From Accumulibacter sp. (GTDB taxonomy: Bacteria; Pseudomonadota; Gammaproteobacteria; Burkholderiales; Rhodocyclaceae), in the NCBI RefSeq assembly GCF_023806635.1, contig NZ_JAMTDQ010000023.1:1-64000 (forward strand): DNA of 64,000 nucleotides, in the 5' to 3' direction. Below the pieces are notes generated by a model. The model ran no database searches. It was not told where the DNA came from and saw only the letters and a program-made list of their open reading frames with translations. Each line of letters starts with the position of its first letter. Positions within the stretch are counted from its first letter, which is position 1. A program made the position numbers and the translations under genes. Below, in pieces: positions 24,236 through 32,943 of the stretch.

Positions 24236-25450
24236 TCAGGGCTGTACCTGATCGATCACCAGGCGCAGCTGGCGGTTGCCCGGCTTGACGCCAGAGATGC
24301 GGCCGAAAAGGTCGCCGGACGAAGTACTGGCGTTGCCGGCGCGGGTGATGCGCGCCTCGACGCTGACGCTGGTGAAGTCGGAAATCTTCCGGCCGCCGGC
24401 GAGCGCCATCGAGTCGTCGAGACGGAAGTCGAGCGGCAGGTCGGCGACCGTCGCGCGCATCGCCGCCAGCGGCATGCGCGACCCCTCCTCGGCGCGGGCA
24501 AAGACGAAGACGACATCGTCCGGCTGCGCACGGCCGGCGAGCTTGCCGCTCAGCGTCACCTCGCCGGCGACCTGGCCCTTTCCGCTGCCGGTCTTCGCCG
24601 CCGCCTTGCCCCCGGCGGTGCGGGCGGCGGCGATCTCGCGTGCCTCGCCGATCGCCGCGGCGACCGTCTTCGCCTCGTCGCTGCCGGGTTCGAGCTGCGA
24701 CAGCAGGCGTGACCAGTGGTCGGCGGCAGCGGCGAAATCCTGCCGCTCGCGTGCTGCCGCGCCGGCGAGCAGCAGCGCCTGTGGTTCGTTCGGGTCGATC
24801 TGCAGCGCCCGCGTGATCAGTTCGCCCGCCTTGCCCTGCAGGCTGCCGCCATGCACCTGACTGAGCACCTCAGCGTAGTCGGCCAGCAGGCCGGCGTCCT
24901 GATCGACGACGCTGCCGGCGCGGGCGTAGGCGTCGGCCGCCTCGGGGTAACGCTCGAGAACTTTGTACGAGCGCGCCAGCATTACCCAGCCCTTGCCGTC
25001 TTCCGGGTTCTTCTTCAGTTTCTCGACCAGGCCGCCGATCATCGCGTCGATCTGCTCGGGAGCGATGCGCGCCTGTCGCTGCAGCGGGTCGAGAGCGCGC
25101 GGGTTGCCGAGCAGCGCATAGCCGGCAGCAGCGGCCAGCGGGATGACGAGGAGGAGCAGCAGTGCCGTTCGCCGGCCACCGCCTCGGGTCAGCGGTGCGG
25201 CTGGCTGCGCCTCGACCTCGTCGAGCAGGCGGCGCTGCAGTTCACTGCGCGCCTGCGCCTCCTCGGCGGCGCCGAGCGTGCCTTCGTTCCGCTCGCGTTC
25301 GAGCTCGGCGAGCTGGTCGCGGAAGATCGCCAGCTGGGCTTCGCGCCGGTCGGCGCCGGCGGCCGGTGGCGCCGACCGCCACAGCGGCGGCAGCAGGATG
25401 GCCAGTGCGGCGGCGAGCAGCAGCGCCGCAACGATGATGAAGGCAGTCAT
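24236..25450 (-). CDS. ccmI: Cytochrome c biogenesis protein CcmI
   Basis: CcmI is the apocytochrome chaperone of system I haem ligation. In 404 residues it has two membrane helices (about 3-24 and 94-113) flanking a cytoplasmic helical segment that starts RREAQLAIFRDQLAELERE. A periplasmic TPR domain (about 140-290) follows, and then a C-terminal domain containing GEVTLSGKLAGRAQPDDVVF. This is the full CcmI layout. It follows ccmH after a 125-nt gap and ends the ccm operon. Confidence 0.9.
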   Translation of the reverse strand: MTAFIIVAALLLAAALAILLPPLWRSAPPAAGADRREAQLAIFRDQLAELERERNEGTLGAAEEAQARSELQRRLLDEVEAQPAAPLTRGGGRRTALLLLLVIPLAAAAGYALLGNPRALDPLQRQARIAPEQIDAMIGGLVEKLKKNPEDGKGWVMLARSYKVLERYPEAADAYARAGSVVDQDAGLLADYAEVLSQVHGGSLQGKAGELITRALQIDPNEPQALLLAGAAARERQDFAAAADHWSRLLSQLEPGSDEAKTVAAAIGEAREIAAARTAGGKAAAKTGSGKGQVAGEVTLSGKLAGRAQPDDVVFVFARAEEGSRMPLAAMRATVADLPLDFRLDDSMALAGGRKISDFTSVSVEARITRAGNASTSSGDLFGRISGVKPGNRQLRLVIDQVQP

Positions 25451-25575
25451 GCTCGTCCTAGTCGAGACCGTTGCGGCCTGGATTCATGCGGCGTCTTCCC
25501 GGGCGGCAGACTGGAAACCGCCCGCTGGCGGTGGAATGAGGCGATGCCGGGCACCTGCGGCCCCGTCGGCAGAGT

Positions 25576-26061
25576 TCATGGCCGTGGCGGCGCGTCCGGA
25601 TCGTGCAGCAGCGCCTCGGCACGCCGCGTCTCGTCGGCGTTCAGCGGGCGCTGGTCGCGCAGTGTGCGCTCGCGCCGCCGCAGGTGGAGCAGCAGCGCGC
25701 CCAGGGCAGCGACGAAGAGCAGGCCGGGACCGAACCAGAGCAGCACCGTCGTCCCCTTCAGCGGCGGCCGGTAACGGACGAAATCGCCGTAGCGGCTGAC
25801 CATGAATTCCATGATCTCGGCGTCGCTGCGGCCGTCACGGATCAGGCTGCGGATCTCGCGGCGCAGGTCGTTGGCCAGTTCCGCGTTCGATCCGGACAGC
25901 GATTCGTTCTGGCAGACGAGGCAGCGCAACTCGGAGGAGATCGCCACCAGGCGCTTCTCGGTCGCCTCGTCGGCGGCCAGCAGCGCCGCCTCCCGGGCCT
26001 GCAGGCTGCTGCCGGCGACGCCGGTGAGGGCCAGGAAGACGATGAGCAGCCAGCGGTTCAT
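25576..26061 (-). CDS. ccmH: Cytochrome c biogenesis protein CcmH
   Basis: CcmH is a membrane-anchored periplasmic thiol oxidoreductase that reduces the apocytochrome haem-binding thiols. This 161-residue version has a signal sequence, the LRCLVCQNESLSGSNA motif (about 46-61) with both redox Cys, YGDFVRYRPPL, then one membrane helix and a short basic tail. It is the short form, matching the N-terminal domain of E. coli CcmH, with CcmI encoded separately. Its start overlaps the ccmG stop as ATGA. Confidence 0.93.
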   Translation of the reverse strand: MNRWLLIVFLALTGVAGSSLQAREAALLAADEATEKRLVAISSELRCLVCQNESLSGSNAELANDLRREIRSLIRDGRSDAEIMEFMVSRYGDFVRYRPPLKGTTVLLWFGPGLLFVAALGALLLHLRRRERTLRDQRPLNADETRRAEALLHDPDAPPRP

Positions 26062-26642
26062 CGGTTCAGCTCGGCGAGCAGCGGCAGGATCTTGCCGGAC
26101 AGGATGTCCGCCGTAACCGGGCCGGTGTGCTTCATCCGGATGATGCCGGCCTTGTCGATGACGTAGGTTTCGGGGACGCCATAGACGCCGTAGTCGATAC
26201 CGACGCGGCCGTCGATGTCGAGCACGGAGAGGGCGTACGGATCGCCATGCCGGGCCAGCCAGCCGCCCGCGCGCTCGATGGTCATCCTCTTCTCGGCGGC
26301 GGCGTCGAGCCTGCTGCTGTCGATCGCGCCGTCGCCGCGCACTTCCTTGTAGTTGAGGCCGATCAGCGGCACGCTCTGGCGTTTCGCCAGTTCGACGAGG
26401 AGCGGGTGCTCCTGCCGGCAGGAGACGCACCATGATGCCCAGACGTTGAGCAGCCAGGCCTTGCCGAGCATCTCCTGCGGCGAGAACTTCTGCTCCGGTG
26501 CATCCAGGCGCGCCAGCGAGAACGCCGGTGCCGGCTTGCCGACGAGCGGCGAGGGGACGTCGCGCGGGTTCAGGTTGAGGCCGACGGCGAGCAGGACGAC
26601 GAGGACGACGAAGCCGATCAACGGCCAGAGAAAGCGGTTCAT
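26058..26642 (-). CDS. ccmG: Thiol:disulfide interchange protein CcmG/DsbE
   Basis: CcmG is a periplasmic, membrane-anchored thioredoxin that supplies reductant for apocytochrome c. Its 194 residues show one N-terminal helix (4-24), GKPAPAFSL and the active site NVWASWCVSCRQEHP. The family-specific GVYGVPETYVIDKAG, with the cis-Pro, follows. The redox pair is Cys-Val-Ser-Cys. It follows ccmF after 10 nt and overlaps ccmH. Confidence 0.95.
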   Translation of the reverse strand: MNRFLWPLIGFVVLVVLLAVGLNLNPRDVPSPLVGKPAPAFSLARLDAPEQKFSPQEMLGKAWLLNVWASWCVSCRQEHPLLVELAKRQSVPLIGLNYKEVRGDGAIDSSRLDAAAEKRMTIERAGGWLARHGDPYALSVLDIDGRVGIDYGVYGVPETYVIDKAGIIRMKHTGPVTADILSGKILPLLAELNR

Positions 26643-26652
26643 GCGCGATCCC

Positions 26653-28656
26653 TCAACTGTTCTGCGCCACTGGCGTGGCAGCCGATGCCGGCTGTGCGGA
26701 GGACGCTCGTACCTTGATGCGGTAGCGACGATCGGTCATCGCGACCAGTCCGCCGATGGCCATCAGCACGCAGCCCCCCCAGATCCAGTCGACGAATGGC
26801 TTGTGGTAGACGCGCACCGCCCACGCCGCTTCCGGCCGCGACTTGTCGATCGGTTCGCCCAGCGAAACGTACACGTCACGCAGCAGGCCGGTATCGATCG
26901 CCGCCTCGGTCATCGGCATCGAAGACGCGACGTAGAAGCGCTTCTCGGGGTACATCTTGCGCAGCGTGCGGCCGTCGCGGATCAGCTCGACGTCGCCGAC
27001 CAGCGCGCGGTAGTTCGGGCCCTGCTGCTGGCGGACGCCATTGAAGCGGAAGACGTAGCCACCGACGCTGACGGTATCGCCGACGTCCATGCGCACGTCC
27101 TTCTCGGTCTGGTAGCCACCGACCATGGCGACGCCGACGATGAAGACGGCGATGCCGAGATGCGCCAGGTGCATGCCGTAGAAACTGCGCGGCTGCCGGC
27201 TGAGCGTCGGCAGCAGCGCCTTCCCGGCGCGCGTCGCCTGCACCCGCTGGTAGATGTTGAGCAGCGTGCTGCAGACGATCCATGCCGCCAGCAGCAGACT
27301 GAGCGCGACCAGGGGTTTCCATCCACCGGCGAGGAATGGTGCTCCGGCACCGACCAGCGCTGCCGTCAGGAAAGCCCAGCGCAGCGTCCGCAGCAGCTCG
27401 CCGAGGTCCGCCTGCTTCCAGCGGACGAAGGGTGCGACACCCATCAGGAACACTGCCGGCAGCATCAGTGGCACGAAGACGGCGTCGAAATAGGGCGGGC
27501 CGACCGACAGCTTGCCGGCGCCGAGGGCGTCGATCAGGAGCGGGTAGAGCGTGCCGAGCAGCACCGAGGCGCAGGCGACGACGAGCAGCACGTTGTTCGT
27601 CAATAACAGTGATTCGCGCGAAAGCAGGGCGAAGCGGCCACCGAGGCCGACCTTCGGCGCGCGCCAGGCGAACAGCGCGAGCGAGCTGCCGATGACGGCG
27701 ACGAGGAAAGCGAGGATGAAGATGCCGCGCCGCGGGTCGGTGGCGAAGGCATGCACCGAGGTCAGGACGCCGGAGCGGACGAGGAAGGTGCCGAGCAGCG
27801 ACAATGAGAAAGCCGAAATGGCGAGCAGGACCGTCCAGTTCTTGAAGCTGCCCCGCTTTTCGGTCACCGCCAGCGAATGGACGAGCGCCGTGCCGACCAG
27901 CCAGGGCATGAACGACGCGTTCTCGACCGGATCCCAGAACCACCAGCCACCCCAGCCGAGTTCGTAGTAGGCCCACCACGAGCCGAGGGCGATTCCCAGC
28001 GTCAGGAATATCCAGGCGGCCGTCGTCCACGGTCGCGACCAGCGTGCCCAGGCGGCGTCCAGTTGGCCGGAGAGCAGCGCGGCGATGGCGAAGGCGAAGG
28101 CCACCGAGAAGCCGACGTAGCCCATGTAGAGCATCGGTGGATGAAAGATCAGGCCGGGATCCTGCAGCAGCGGGTTGAGGTCGCGACCCTCCTCGGCGCC
28201 CGGCAGCAGGCGCTCGAAGGGGTTCGAGGTGAGCAGGATGAAGAGCAGGAAGCCGGCGCTGACCAGTCCGAGGACGCCGAGTACGCGCGCCACCATGTGA
28301 TCGGGCAGCTGTCGCGACAACAGGGCGACCGCCAGCGTCCACAGGACGAGCATCAGGACCCAGAGCAGCAGGGAGCCCTCATGTCCACCCCAGACGGCGG
28401 CGATGCGATACTGCAGCGGCAGCAGGGTATTCGAGTGCTGTGCGACGTAGAGCACCGAGAAGTCGTTCTGCACGAAGGCGGCGGTGAGGCAGGCGAAAGC
28501 GAGCGCCAGCAGCAGCGCCTGGACGATCGCCGCCGGGCGGGCGAGGGCGATCCACGGTTGCCGTCCGGAGTGGGCGCCGAGCAGCGGCAGCGTGCCCTGG
28601 GCCAGGGCGACGCAGAGCGCGAGAATGAGCGCGAAGGTACCGAGTTCCGGGATCAT
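26653..28656 (-). CDS. ccmF: Haem lyase subunit CcmF
   Basis: CcmF takes haem from holo-CcmE and joins it to apocytochrome c. The 667-residue polytopic protein starts MIPELGTFALILAL and has the WWD region (GWGGWWFWDPVENASFMPWL, about 226-245). Further features are WGGHEGSLLLW, the PPMLYMGYVG haem-handling segment, conserved periplasmic His, and a large C-terminal periplasmic loop (about 540-620). Length and motifs are normal. The ATG at 28656 was chosen over longer, unconserved N-terminal extensions. Confidence 0.95.
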   Translation of the reverse strand: MIPELGTFALILALCVALAQGTLPLLGAHSGRQPWIALARPAAIVQALLLALAFACLTAAFVQNDFSVLYVAQHSNTLLPLQYRIAAVWGGHEGSLLLWVLMLVLWTLAVALLSRQLPDHMVARVLGVLGLVSAGFLLFILLTSNPFERLLPGAEEGRDLNPLLQDPGLIFHPPMLYMGYVGFSVAFAFAIAALLSGQLDAAWARWSRPWTTAAWIFLTLGIALGSWWAYYELGWGGWWFWDPVENASFMPWLVGTALVHSLAVTEKRGSFKNWTVLLAISAFSLSLLGTFLVRSGVLTSVHAFATDPRRGIFILAFLVAVIGSSLALFAWRAPKVGLGGRFALLSRESLLLTNNVLLVVACASVLLGTLYPLLIDALGAGKLSVGPPYFDAVFVPLMLPAVFLMGVAPFVRWKQADLGELLRTLRWAFLTAALVGAGAPFLAGGWKPLVALSLLLAAWIVCSTLLNIYQRVQATRAGKALLPTLSRQPRSFYGMHLAHLGIAVFIVGVAMVGGYQTEKDVRMDVGDTVSVGGYVFRFNGVRQQQGPNYRALVGDVELIRDGRTLRKMYPEKRFYVASSMPMTEAAIDTGLLRDVYVSLGEPIDKSRPEAAWAVRVYHKPFVDWIWGGCVLMAIGGLVAMTDRRYRIKVRASSAQPASAATPVAQNS

Positions 28657-28672
28657 GGCTCTCTCGTCCGGG

Positions 28673-29152
28673 TCACTGTTTGGTCGTGCGGGCGGCGGCT
28701 TCGGCAGCCGCCCTGTTCGCTGCCGCCCGCTGGTGTGCATCGCCGAGCGCCTTGGCGGCTTCCGGCGGCATGTAGTTCTCGTCGTGCTTGGCGAGGACCT
28801 CGCTGGCGGTGAAGACGCCGTCTGCTGCGAGCTTGCCCTGCGCGACGACCCCTTTGCCCTCCTGGAAGAGGTCGGGCAGGATTCCCTTGTAGGCGACGGT
28901 CATGTCCTTCTCGGTATCGGTGACGACGAAGCGCAGCGTCACGCCGTCGGGCTGGCGTTGCAGCGAGCCTTCCTTGACCATGCCGCCGATGCGGAAGCTC
29001 TTGCCCTGCGGCGCCTCGCCGGCGGCGACCTGGGTCGGCGAGAAGAAGAAGACGAGGTTGCTGCGGAAAGCGTTGAGCACCAGGGTCGCGGCGATGGCGA
29101 GGATCGCCAGGCCGCCGAGGATGAGCGCGATGCGCTTGTGACGAGGTTTCAA
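28673..29152 (-). CDS. ccmE: Haem chaperone CcmE
   Basis: CcmE covalently carries haem in the periplasm between CcmC and CcmF. The 159-residue protein has one N-terminal anchor (about 8-28), the OB-fold with [14 protein letters not shown], and the haem-binding His in [12 protein letters not shown] (about 121-132). The Ala-rich tail is unremarkable. Its ATG overlaps the ccmD stop (ATGA). Confidence 0.95.
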   Translation of the reverse strand: MKPRHKRIALILGGLAILAIAATLVLNAFRSNLVFFFSPTQVAAGEAPQGKSFRIGGMVKEGSLQRQPDGVTLRFVVTDTEKDMTVAYKGILPDLFQEGKGVVAQGKLAADGVFTASEVLAKHDENYMPPEAAKALGDAHQRAAANRAAAEAAARTTKQ

Positions 29153-29379
29153 TCGTTGCTCCCGTTTGCCATGCTCCGGTCGCCGGCGCTGGCTTGCCCG
29201 CGTTCCGCGGCTTCCGCCCGATGCTGCCGCCTGAGGCGGGCGATCAACCTCTTCCGACCCTGCAGCAGCAGCATCGGTTCCGCCACCATCAGCAGCGCCA
29301 TCACCAGCAGCGATCCCCAGACGTAGGGGCCATGCCGGCCCATCGCCAGGAATTCGGCGAGGCTGTTCCAGTGGATCAT
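29149..29379 (-). CDS. ccmD: Haem exporter accessory protein CcmD
   Basis: This small membrane protein of 76 residues, longer than many CcmD proteins because of a charged tail, helps release holo-CcmE from CcmABC. It has the family pattern [14 protein letters not shown] followed by one helix and the basic [12 protein letters not shown]. The first in-frame ATG that gives this start is one nucleotide after the ccmC stop. Confidence 0.85.
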   Translation of the reverse strand: MIHWNSLAEFLAMGRHGPYVWGSLLVMALLMVAEPMLLLQGRKRLIARLRRQHRAEAAERGQASAGDRSMANGSND

Positions 29380-29380
29380 C

Positions 29381-30130
29381 CTATGCCTTCCCGCGCAGCA
29401 GCGCGCGCACCCAGTCGGTGTGCCGCTCACGTTCGAGCATGATCACGCGCACGCGCATCAGCGCCACGGCGATGCTGTACATCCAGCAGGCGAGCGCGCA
29501 CAGCAGCATTCCCCAGAGCATCATCGCCGCCATGCTGGGTGCCCTGGTCAGGCTGACCGAAGCGCCCTGATGCAGCGTGTTCCACCACTGGACCGAGAAA
29601 TAGATGATCGGGATATTGACCACCCCGACCAGTGCCAGGATCGCGCCCGCCTTGTCGGCGCGGCGCGGGTCGTCGATCGCCGCCTGCAGGGCGATGAAGC
29701 CGATGTAGAGGAAGAGCAGGATCAGCTCGGAGGTCAGGCGGGCGTCCCAGACCCACCACGTGCCCCACATCGGCTTGCCCCAGAGTGCTCCGGTCCACAG
29801 CGAGAGAAAGGCGAAGAGGGCGCCGGTCGGCGCCAGCGCCGAGGCCATCATTCCCGACAGGCGGGTGTTGAAGGCGAGTCCGGTCGCCGCCCAGAAAGCC
29901 ATCACCAGGTAGATGAACATCGACATCCACGATGCCGGCACGTGCAGGAAGATGATGCGGTAGCCCTCGCCCTGCTGCGCGTCGGTCGGCGCCAGCAGGA
30001 AGCCGATGAACAGGCCGGCGACGCCGAAGATCGCGGCGAGTCCCCAGAACCATGGAATCATCCGGCCGGCGAGCGGGTAGAAGGTCTGCGGGCTGGCATA
30101 CCGGAACCAGTTGATCAGCTTGTTGCGCAT
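29381..30130 (-). CDS. ccmC: Haem delivery protein CcmC
   Basis: CcmC loads haem onto CcmE. It is a 249-residue six-helix membrane protein with the tryptophan-rich motif WGTWWVWDARLTSELIL (about 121-137) and conserved flanking His in FLHVPASWMS and WWNTLHQGAS. The start codon abuts the ccmB stop. Standard length. Confidence 0.95.
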   Translation of the reverse strand: MRNKLINWFRYASPQTFYPLAGRMIPWFWGLAAIFGVAGLFIGFLLAPTDAQQGEGYRIIFLHVPASWMSMFIYLVMAFWAATGLAFNTRLSGMMASALAPTGALFAFLSLWTGALWGKPMWGTWWVWDARLTSELILLFLYIGFIALQAAIDDPRRADKAGAILALVGVVNIPIIYFSVQWWNTLHQGASVSLTRAPSMAAMMLWGMLLCALACWMYSIAVALMRVRVIMLERERHTDWVRALLRGKA

Positions 30131-30799
30131 CTATTCCAGGGCGACTCTCAAGGCAGCCGCGGTTGGCCACGGCGCAAAGAACACACCGCCGAGCGCCAGG
30201 GCGCCGAGCAGCGACAGGTGGGCCTGCGCTCCGAGGCCGGTGACCGTCGCGTCGACGGCACCGGCGCCGAAGATCAGCACCGGGATGTACAGCGGCAACA
30301 CGAGCAGCGACAGCAACACGCCGCCACCGCGCACGCCGAGCGTCAGCGCGGCGCCGATGGCGCCGATCCCGGACAGCGCCGGCGTGCCGATCAGCAGCGA
30401 CAGCGTCAGCACCGCCAGCGCATCGCCCGCCAGGTCGAACTGGACTCCCAGCACCGGCGCCAGCACGACCAGCGGCAGCCCGGCGACCAGCCAGTGCGCG
30501 ATCACCTTGCCGAGGACGATCAGCGCCAGCGGTTGCGGTGCGAGGGCCAGTTGCTCGAGCGTTCCATCGCGATGATCGTCGGCGAACAGACGCGGCAGCG
30601 ACAGCATCGTCGCCAGCAGCGCGGCGACCCACAGGACGCCCGGCGCCAGTCGGCGCAACTGATCCGGTTCCGGCCCGACGCCGAGCGGGAACAGGCTGAC
30701 GACGATGATGAAGAAGAACGTCGCGGCGACGATGTCGGCCTGTCGCCGCATCGCCAGTCGCAGGTCGCGGCCGATGACGGCACGGATCAATGATAGCAC
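30131..30799 (-). CDS. ccmB: Haem exporter ABC permease CcmB
   Basis: This is the membrane subunit of the CcmAB ABC complex. The 222-residue protein has six helices and begins SLIRAVIGRDLRLAMRRQAD, with LPRLFADDHRDGTLEQLALA in the first loop. No ATG is available at the right place; the GTG at 30799 gives the normal length. The longer frame upstream is the shadow of ccmA. It lies between ccmA and ccmC with almost no spacing. Confidence 0.9.
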   Translation of the reverse strand: MLSLIRAVIGRDLRLAMRRQADIVAATFFFIIVVSLFPLGVGPEPDQLRRLAPGVLWVAALLATMLSLPRLFADDHRDGTLEQLALAPQPLALIVLGKVIAHWLVAGLPLVVLAPVLGVQFDLAGDALAVLTLSLLIGTPALSGIGAIGAALTLGVRGGGVLLSLLVLPLYIPVLIFGAGAVDATVTGLGAQAHLSLLGALALGGVFFAPWPTAAALRVALE

Positions 30800-30807
30800 C
30801 TGCCCGC

Positions 30808-31449
30808 CTACAATCGTTGCTGCAACGCAACGTCGTCGCCGAGCGTCAGCTCGCGGACGTTGCCGGCGGGTACCGCGACCGCCTGGTGGGTGGTCAGCAC
30901 CACCAGCCCGCCACGCTGCAGGTGGGCACCGACGAGCCCGGCGACGAGTTCGGTAGCCGCCCTGTCGAGCGCGACATAAGGCTCGTCGAGCACCCACAGC
31001 GCGCGCTTCTCGTGCACCAGGCGGGCGAGCGCGGCGCGTCGCTTCTGCCCCTGCGACAGGTAGCGGCAGGCCAGGTCTTCGCGGCCCAGCAGCCCGACCA
31101 GTTCGAGCGCGGCGAGTGCCGCGTCCTCGTCGAGCGGTTCCTGCGCCAGTCGCGCCGTCGACAGGATGTTCTCGAGCGGAGTCAGTTCCTCCTTGATCGC
31201 GTTCTGGTGGCCGAGAAAACACAGTTCGCTGCGGAATTCGTCGCCGAGTTGCGCGATCGGCCGGCCGCACCAGCGGATCTCGCCGCTGGCCGCTGGCGTC
31301 AGGCCGCACAGCATGCGCAGCAGGCTGGTCTTGCCGGATCCGTTCCTGCCCTGCAGGGCGAGCATCTCGCCACCTTCGAGACGGAAGCTGACGCCGGCGA
31401 ACAGGCAGCGTTCACCGCGCACACATTCCAGATTGGAAGCTTCGAGCAT
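30808..31449 (-). CDS. ccmA: Haem exporter ATPase CcmA
   Basis: CcmA powers release of holo-CcmE from the CcmABCD complex. The 213-residue ABC ATPase shows Walker A GRNGSGKTSLLR (about 34-45), the Q-loop GHQNAIK, signature YLSQGQKRR, Walker B LWVLDEPYVALD and the switch TTHQ. It is the first gene of ccmABCDEFGHI. It is divergent from hoxV, with an FNR-type box between. Confidence 0.95.
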   Translation of the reverse strand: MLEASNLECVRGERCLFAGVSFRLEGGEMLALQGRNGSGKTSLLRMLCGLTPAASGEIRWCGRPIAQLGDEFRSELCFLGHQNAIKEELTPLENILSTARLAQEPLDEDAALAALELVGLLGREDLACRYLSQGQKRRAALARLVHEKRALWVLDEPYVALDRAATELVAGLVGAHLQRGGLVVLTTHQAVAVPAGNVRELTLGDDVALQQRL

Positions 31450-31519
31450 GCCAGAGGGGGTCCGGGTCGGGGTCAGTGCCGGCGAGGGCGTATTGTGAAC
31501 GCGCGAGTTTAGCCCCGGA

Positions 31520-31533
31520 TTGACCGAAATCAA
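31520..31533. promoter_or_regulatory. FNR-type operator in the ccmA/hoxV divergent promoter
   Basis: TTGACCGAAATCAA matches 9 of 10 conserved positions of TTGAT-N4-ATCAA. On the plus strand a -10-like TAGTAT (31552-31557), or the offset TATCGT, lies about 26-29 nt from its centre. That is close to a class II activator layout for the hoxV-hyp operon. Its centre is 77 nt from the ccmA start on the other strand, so it may control both. Confidence 0.6.
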
Positions 31534-31587
31534 AATGGATTCAATGGTCTCTAGTATCGTTTGCGAGTGATTTCCGGGAGCGTGGCC

Positions 31588-32592
31588 GTGCACGAGGGTT
31601 CTCTGGATCTGGCATTGACCTGGGACGGGAAGCGGATCGTTGCCGCCACGGTGGTCTCGAAGCGGCCGCAGGTGGCGTCGTTGCTGCGTGGGTTGCCGGC
31701 GGCAGCGGTGAGCGACCGCGTTCTGCAGCTGTTCGGCATCTGTCGTCAGGCGCAGGCTGCCGCGGCCGCGTTGTGCGTCCGTTCGGCGCGCGGCGAACGA
31801 CTGGCGCCCGGTGCGCTCGACGAACTGGCGCTGCCGGTGGCGCTCGAGACCATTTCGGAGCACCTCTGCCACTTGCTGATTGCCTGGCCGAGCTTGCTCG
31901 CCGATCCGTCGCGGCCGCCCCGGGTGGCCGACTGCGGTGACTGGCGCCGTCGCCTGCGGGCCGCCGCCGACCGGCGGTCGGCGGCGGCCGTTGCGGCCGA
32001 TCTGGTGGGCTGGCTCGGCGAAGCCGACCTGCCGTCGCCCGGCGATGAGTCGCCACACGGCGCAGTGGCGCCGCTGCTGCCCCTGCTGCCGGCAGCCGAA
32101 TGGGCGTGCATGGAGTTGATGGAGGACTTCGCACTCCGACCGAACCTCGCCGGCGAGGTGGCCGAGACCGGCACCCTGGCGCGACAGGCGGGCGCTGCGG
32201 CGATCACCCGGCTGCTTGCCGCGGGCAGGCGGATCGAGGCGAGGCTGCGGGCACGCCTGCTGGAGCTGCACTCGCTGGCGGCGGCGCTGGCCGATCCGCC
32301 GCGCCTGTCGGCGCTGCTCGACGCCCGTCCGGTGCGCGCCGATGTCGGCCTGGCGCGGGTCGAAACGGCGCGTGGCACTCTCCTGCATCGTCTCGATCTG
32401 GCCGGCGATGGCGTCGGGCACTACCTGATCGTCTCGCCGACCGAATGGAACTTCCATCCGCAGGGCCCTTTCGTGCGCGAGATCGGTGGCTGCCCGGCGG
32501 ACAGCCGGCGGGCCGCGCGCTTCGCGGCCGAGCGGCTGGCGCTGTCGCTCGACCCCTGCGTTCCCTTCAGCTGCAGCTTCGTCGATGCATGA
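31588..32592 (+). CDS. hoxV: HoxV/HupK-type hydrogenase assembly protein
   Basis: This 334-residue protein is related to the [NiFe] hydrogenase large subunit but has lost its metal site. The tail shows PTEWNFHPQGPFVREIGG and ends [14 protein letters not shown], a decayed DPCxxC motif. No N-terminal CxxC pair is seen. HupK/HoxV proteins act as scaffolds for Fe(CN)2CO cofactor assembly with HypC/HypD. GTG 31588 has CGGGAG 7 nt upstream and is preferred; TTG 31561 or GTG 31567 are alternatives. It leads the hyp operon and overlaps hypA by 8 nt, the same place hoxV has in Cupriavidus. Confidence 0.8.
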   Translation: MHEGSLDLALTWDGKRIVAATVVSKRPQVASLLRGLPAAAVSDRVLQLFGICRQAQAAAAALCVRSARGERLAPGALDELALPVALETISEHLCHLLIAWPSLLADPSRPPRVADCGDWRRRLRAAADRRSAAAVAADLVGWLGEADLPSPGDESPHGAVAPLLPLLPAAEWACMELMEDFALRPNLAGEVAETGTLARQAGAAAITRLLAAGRRIEARLRARLLELHSLAAALADPPRLSALLDARPVRADVGLARVETARGTLLHRLDLAGDGVGHYLIVSPTEWNFHPQGPFVREIGGCPADSRRAARFAAERLALSLDPCVPFSCSFVDA

Positions 32593-32926
32593 GATGTCGC
32601 TTGCCGTCGGCATCGTGGACCTCATCGAGGAGGCAGCCAGGGCGCAGGGATTCCAGCGGGTGCTGACGGTGGCGATCGAGATTGGTGAGCTGGCGGCGGT
32701 GGAAGCGGAAGCCATCGGCTTCTGTTTTTCCGCCGTGACCCGCGGCACGCTGGCCGAAGGGGCGCGCCTGCAAATCGTGCATGTGGCGGGTGAAGGTTTA
32801 TGCTTTAATTGTCATCAGACGGTGCCGCTAGCGGCGCTGTACGACCCCTGCCCAGCCTGCGGCGGTCACCCGGTGCAGGCGACCGGTGGTACCGAGATGC
32901 GGGTCAAGGAGCTGGAGGTCGAATAA
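32585..32926 (+). CDS. hypA: Hydrogenase nickel insertion protein HypA
   Basis: HypA delivers nickel to the hydrogenase large subunit precursor together with HypB. The 113-residue protein begins MHEMSL, with His2 and Glu3 of the nickel site. Its zinc site is two CxxC pairs, CFNC (about 77-80) and CPAC (about 93-96). This is standard length and intact. Confidence 0.95.
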   Translation: MHEMSLAVGIVDLIEEAARAQGFQRVLTVAIEIGELAAVEAEAIGFCFSAVTRGTLAEGARLQIVHVAGEGLCFNCHQTVPLAALYDPCPACGGHPVQATGGTEMRVKELEVE

Positions 32927-32943
32927 CAACAGGAGACAGCATC

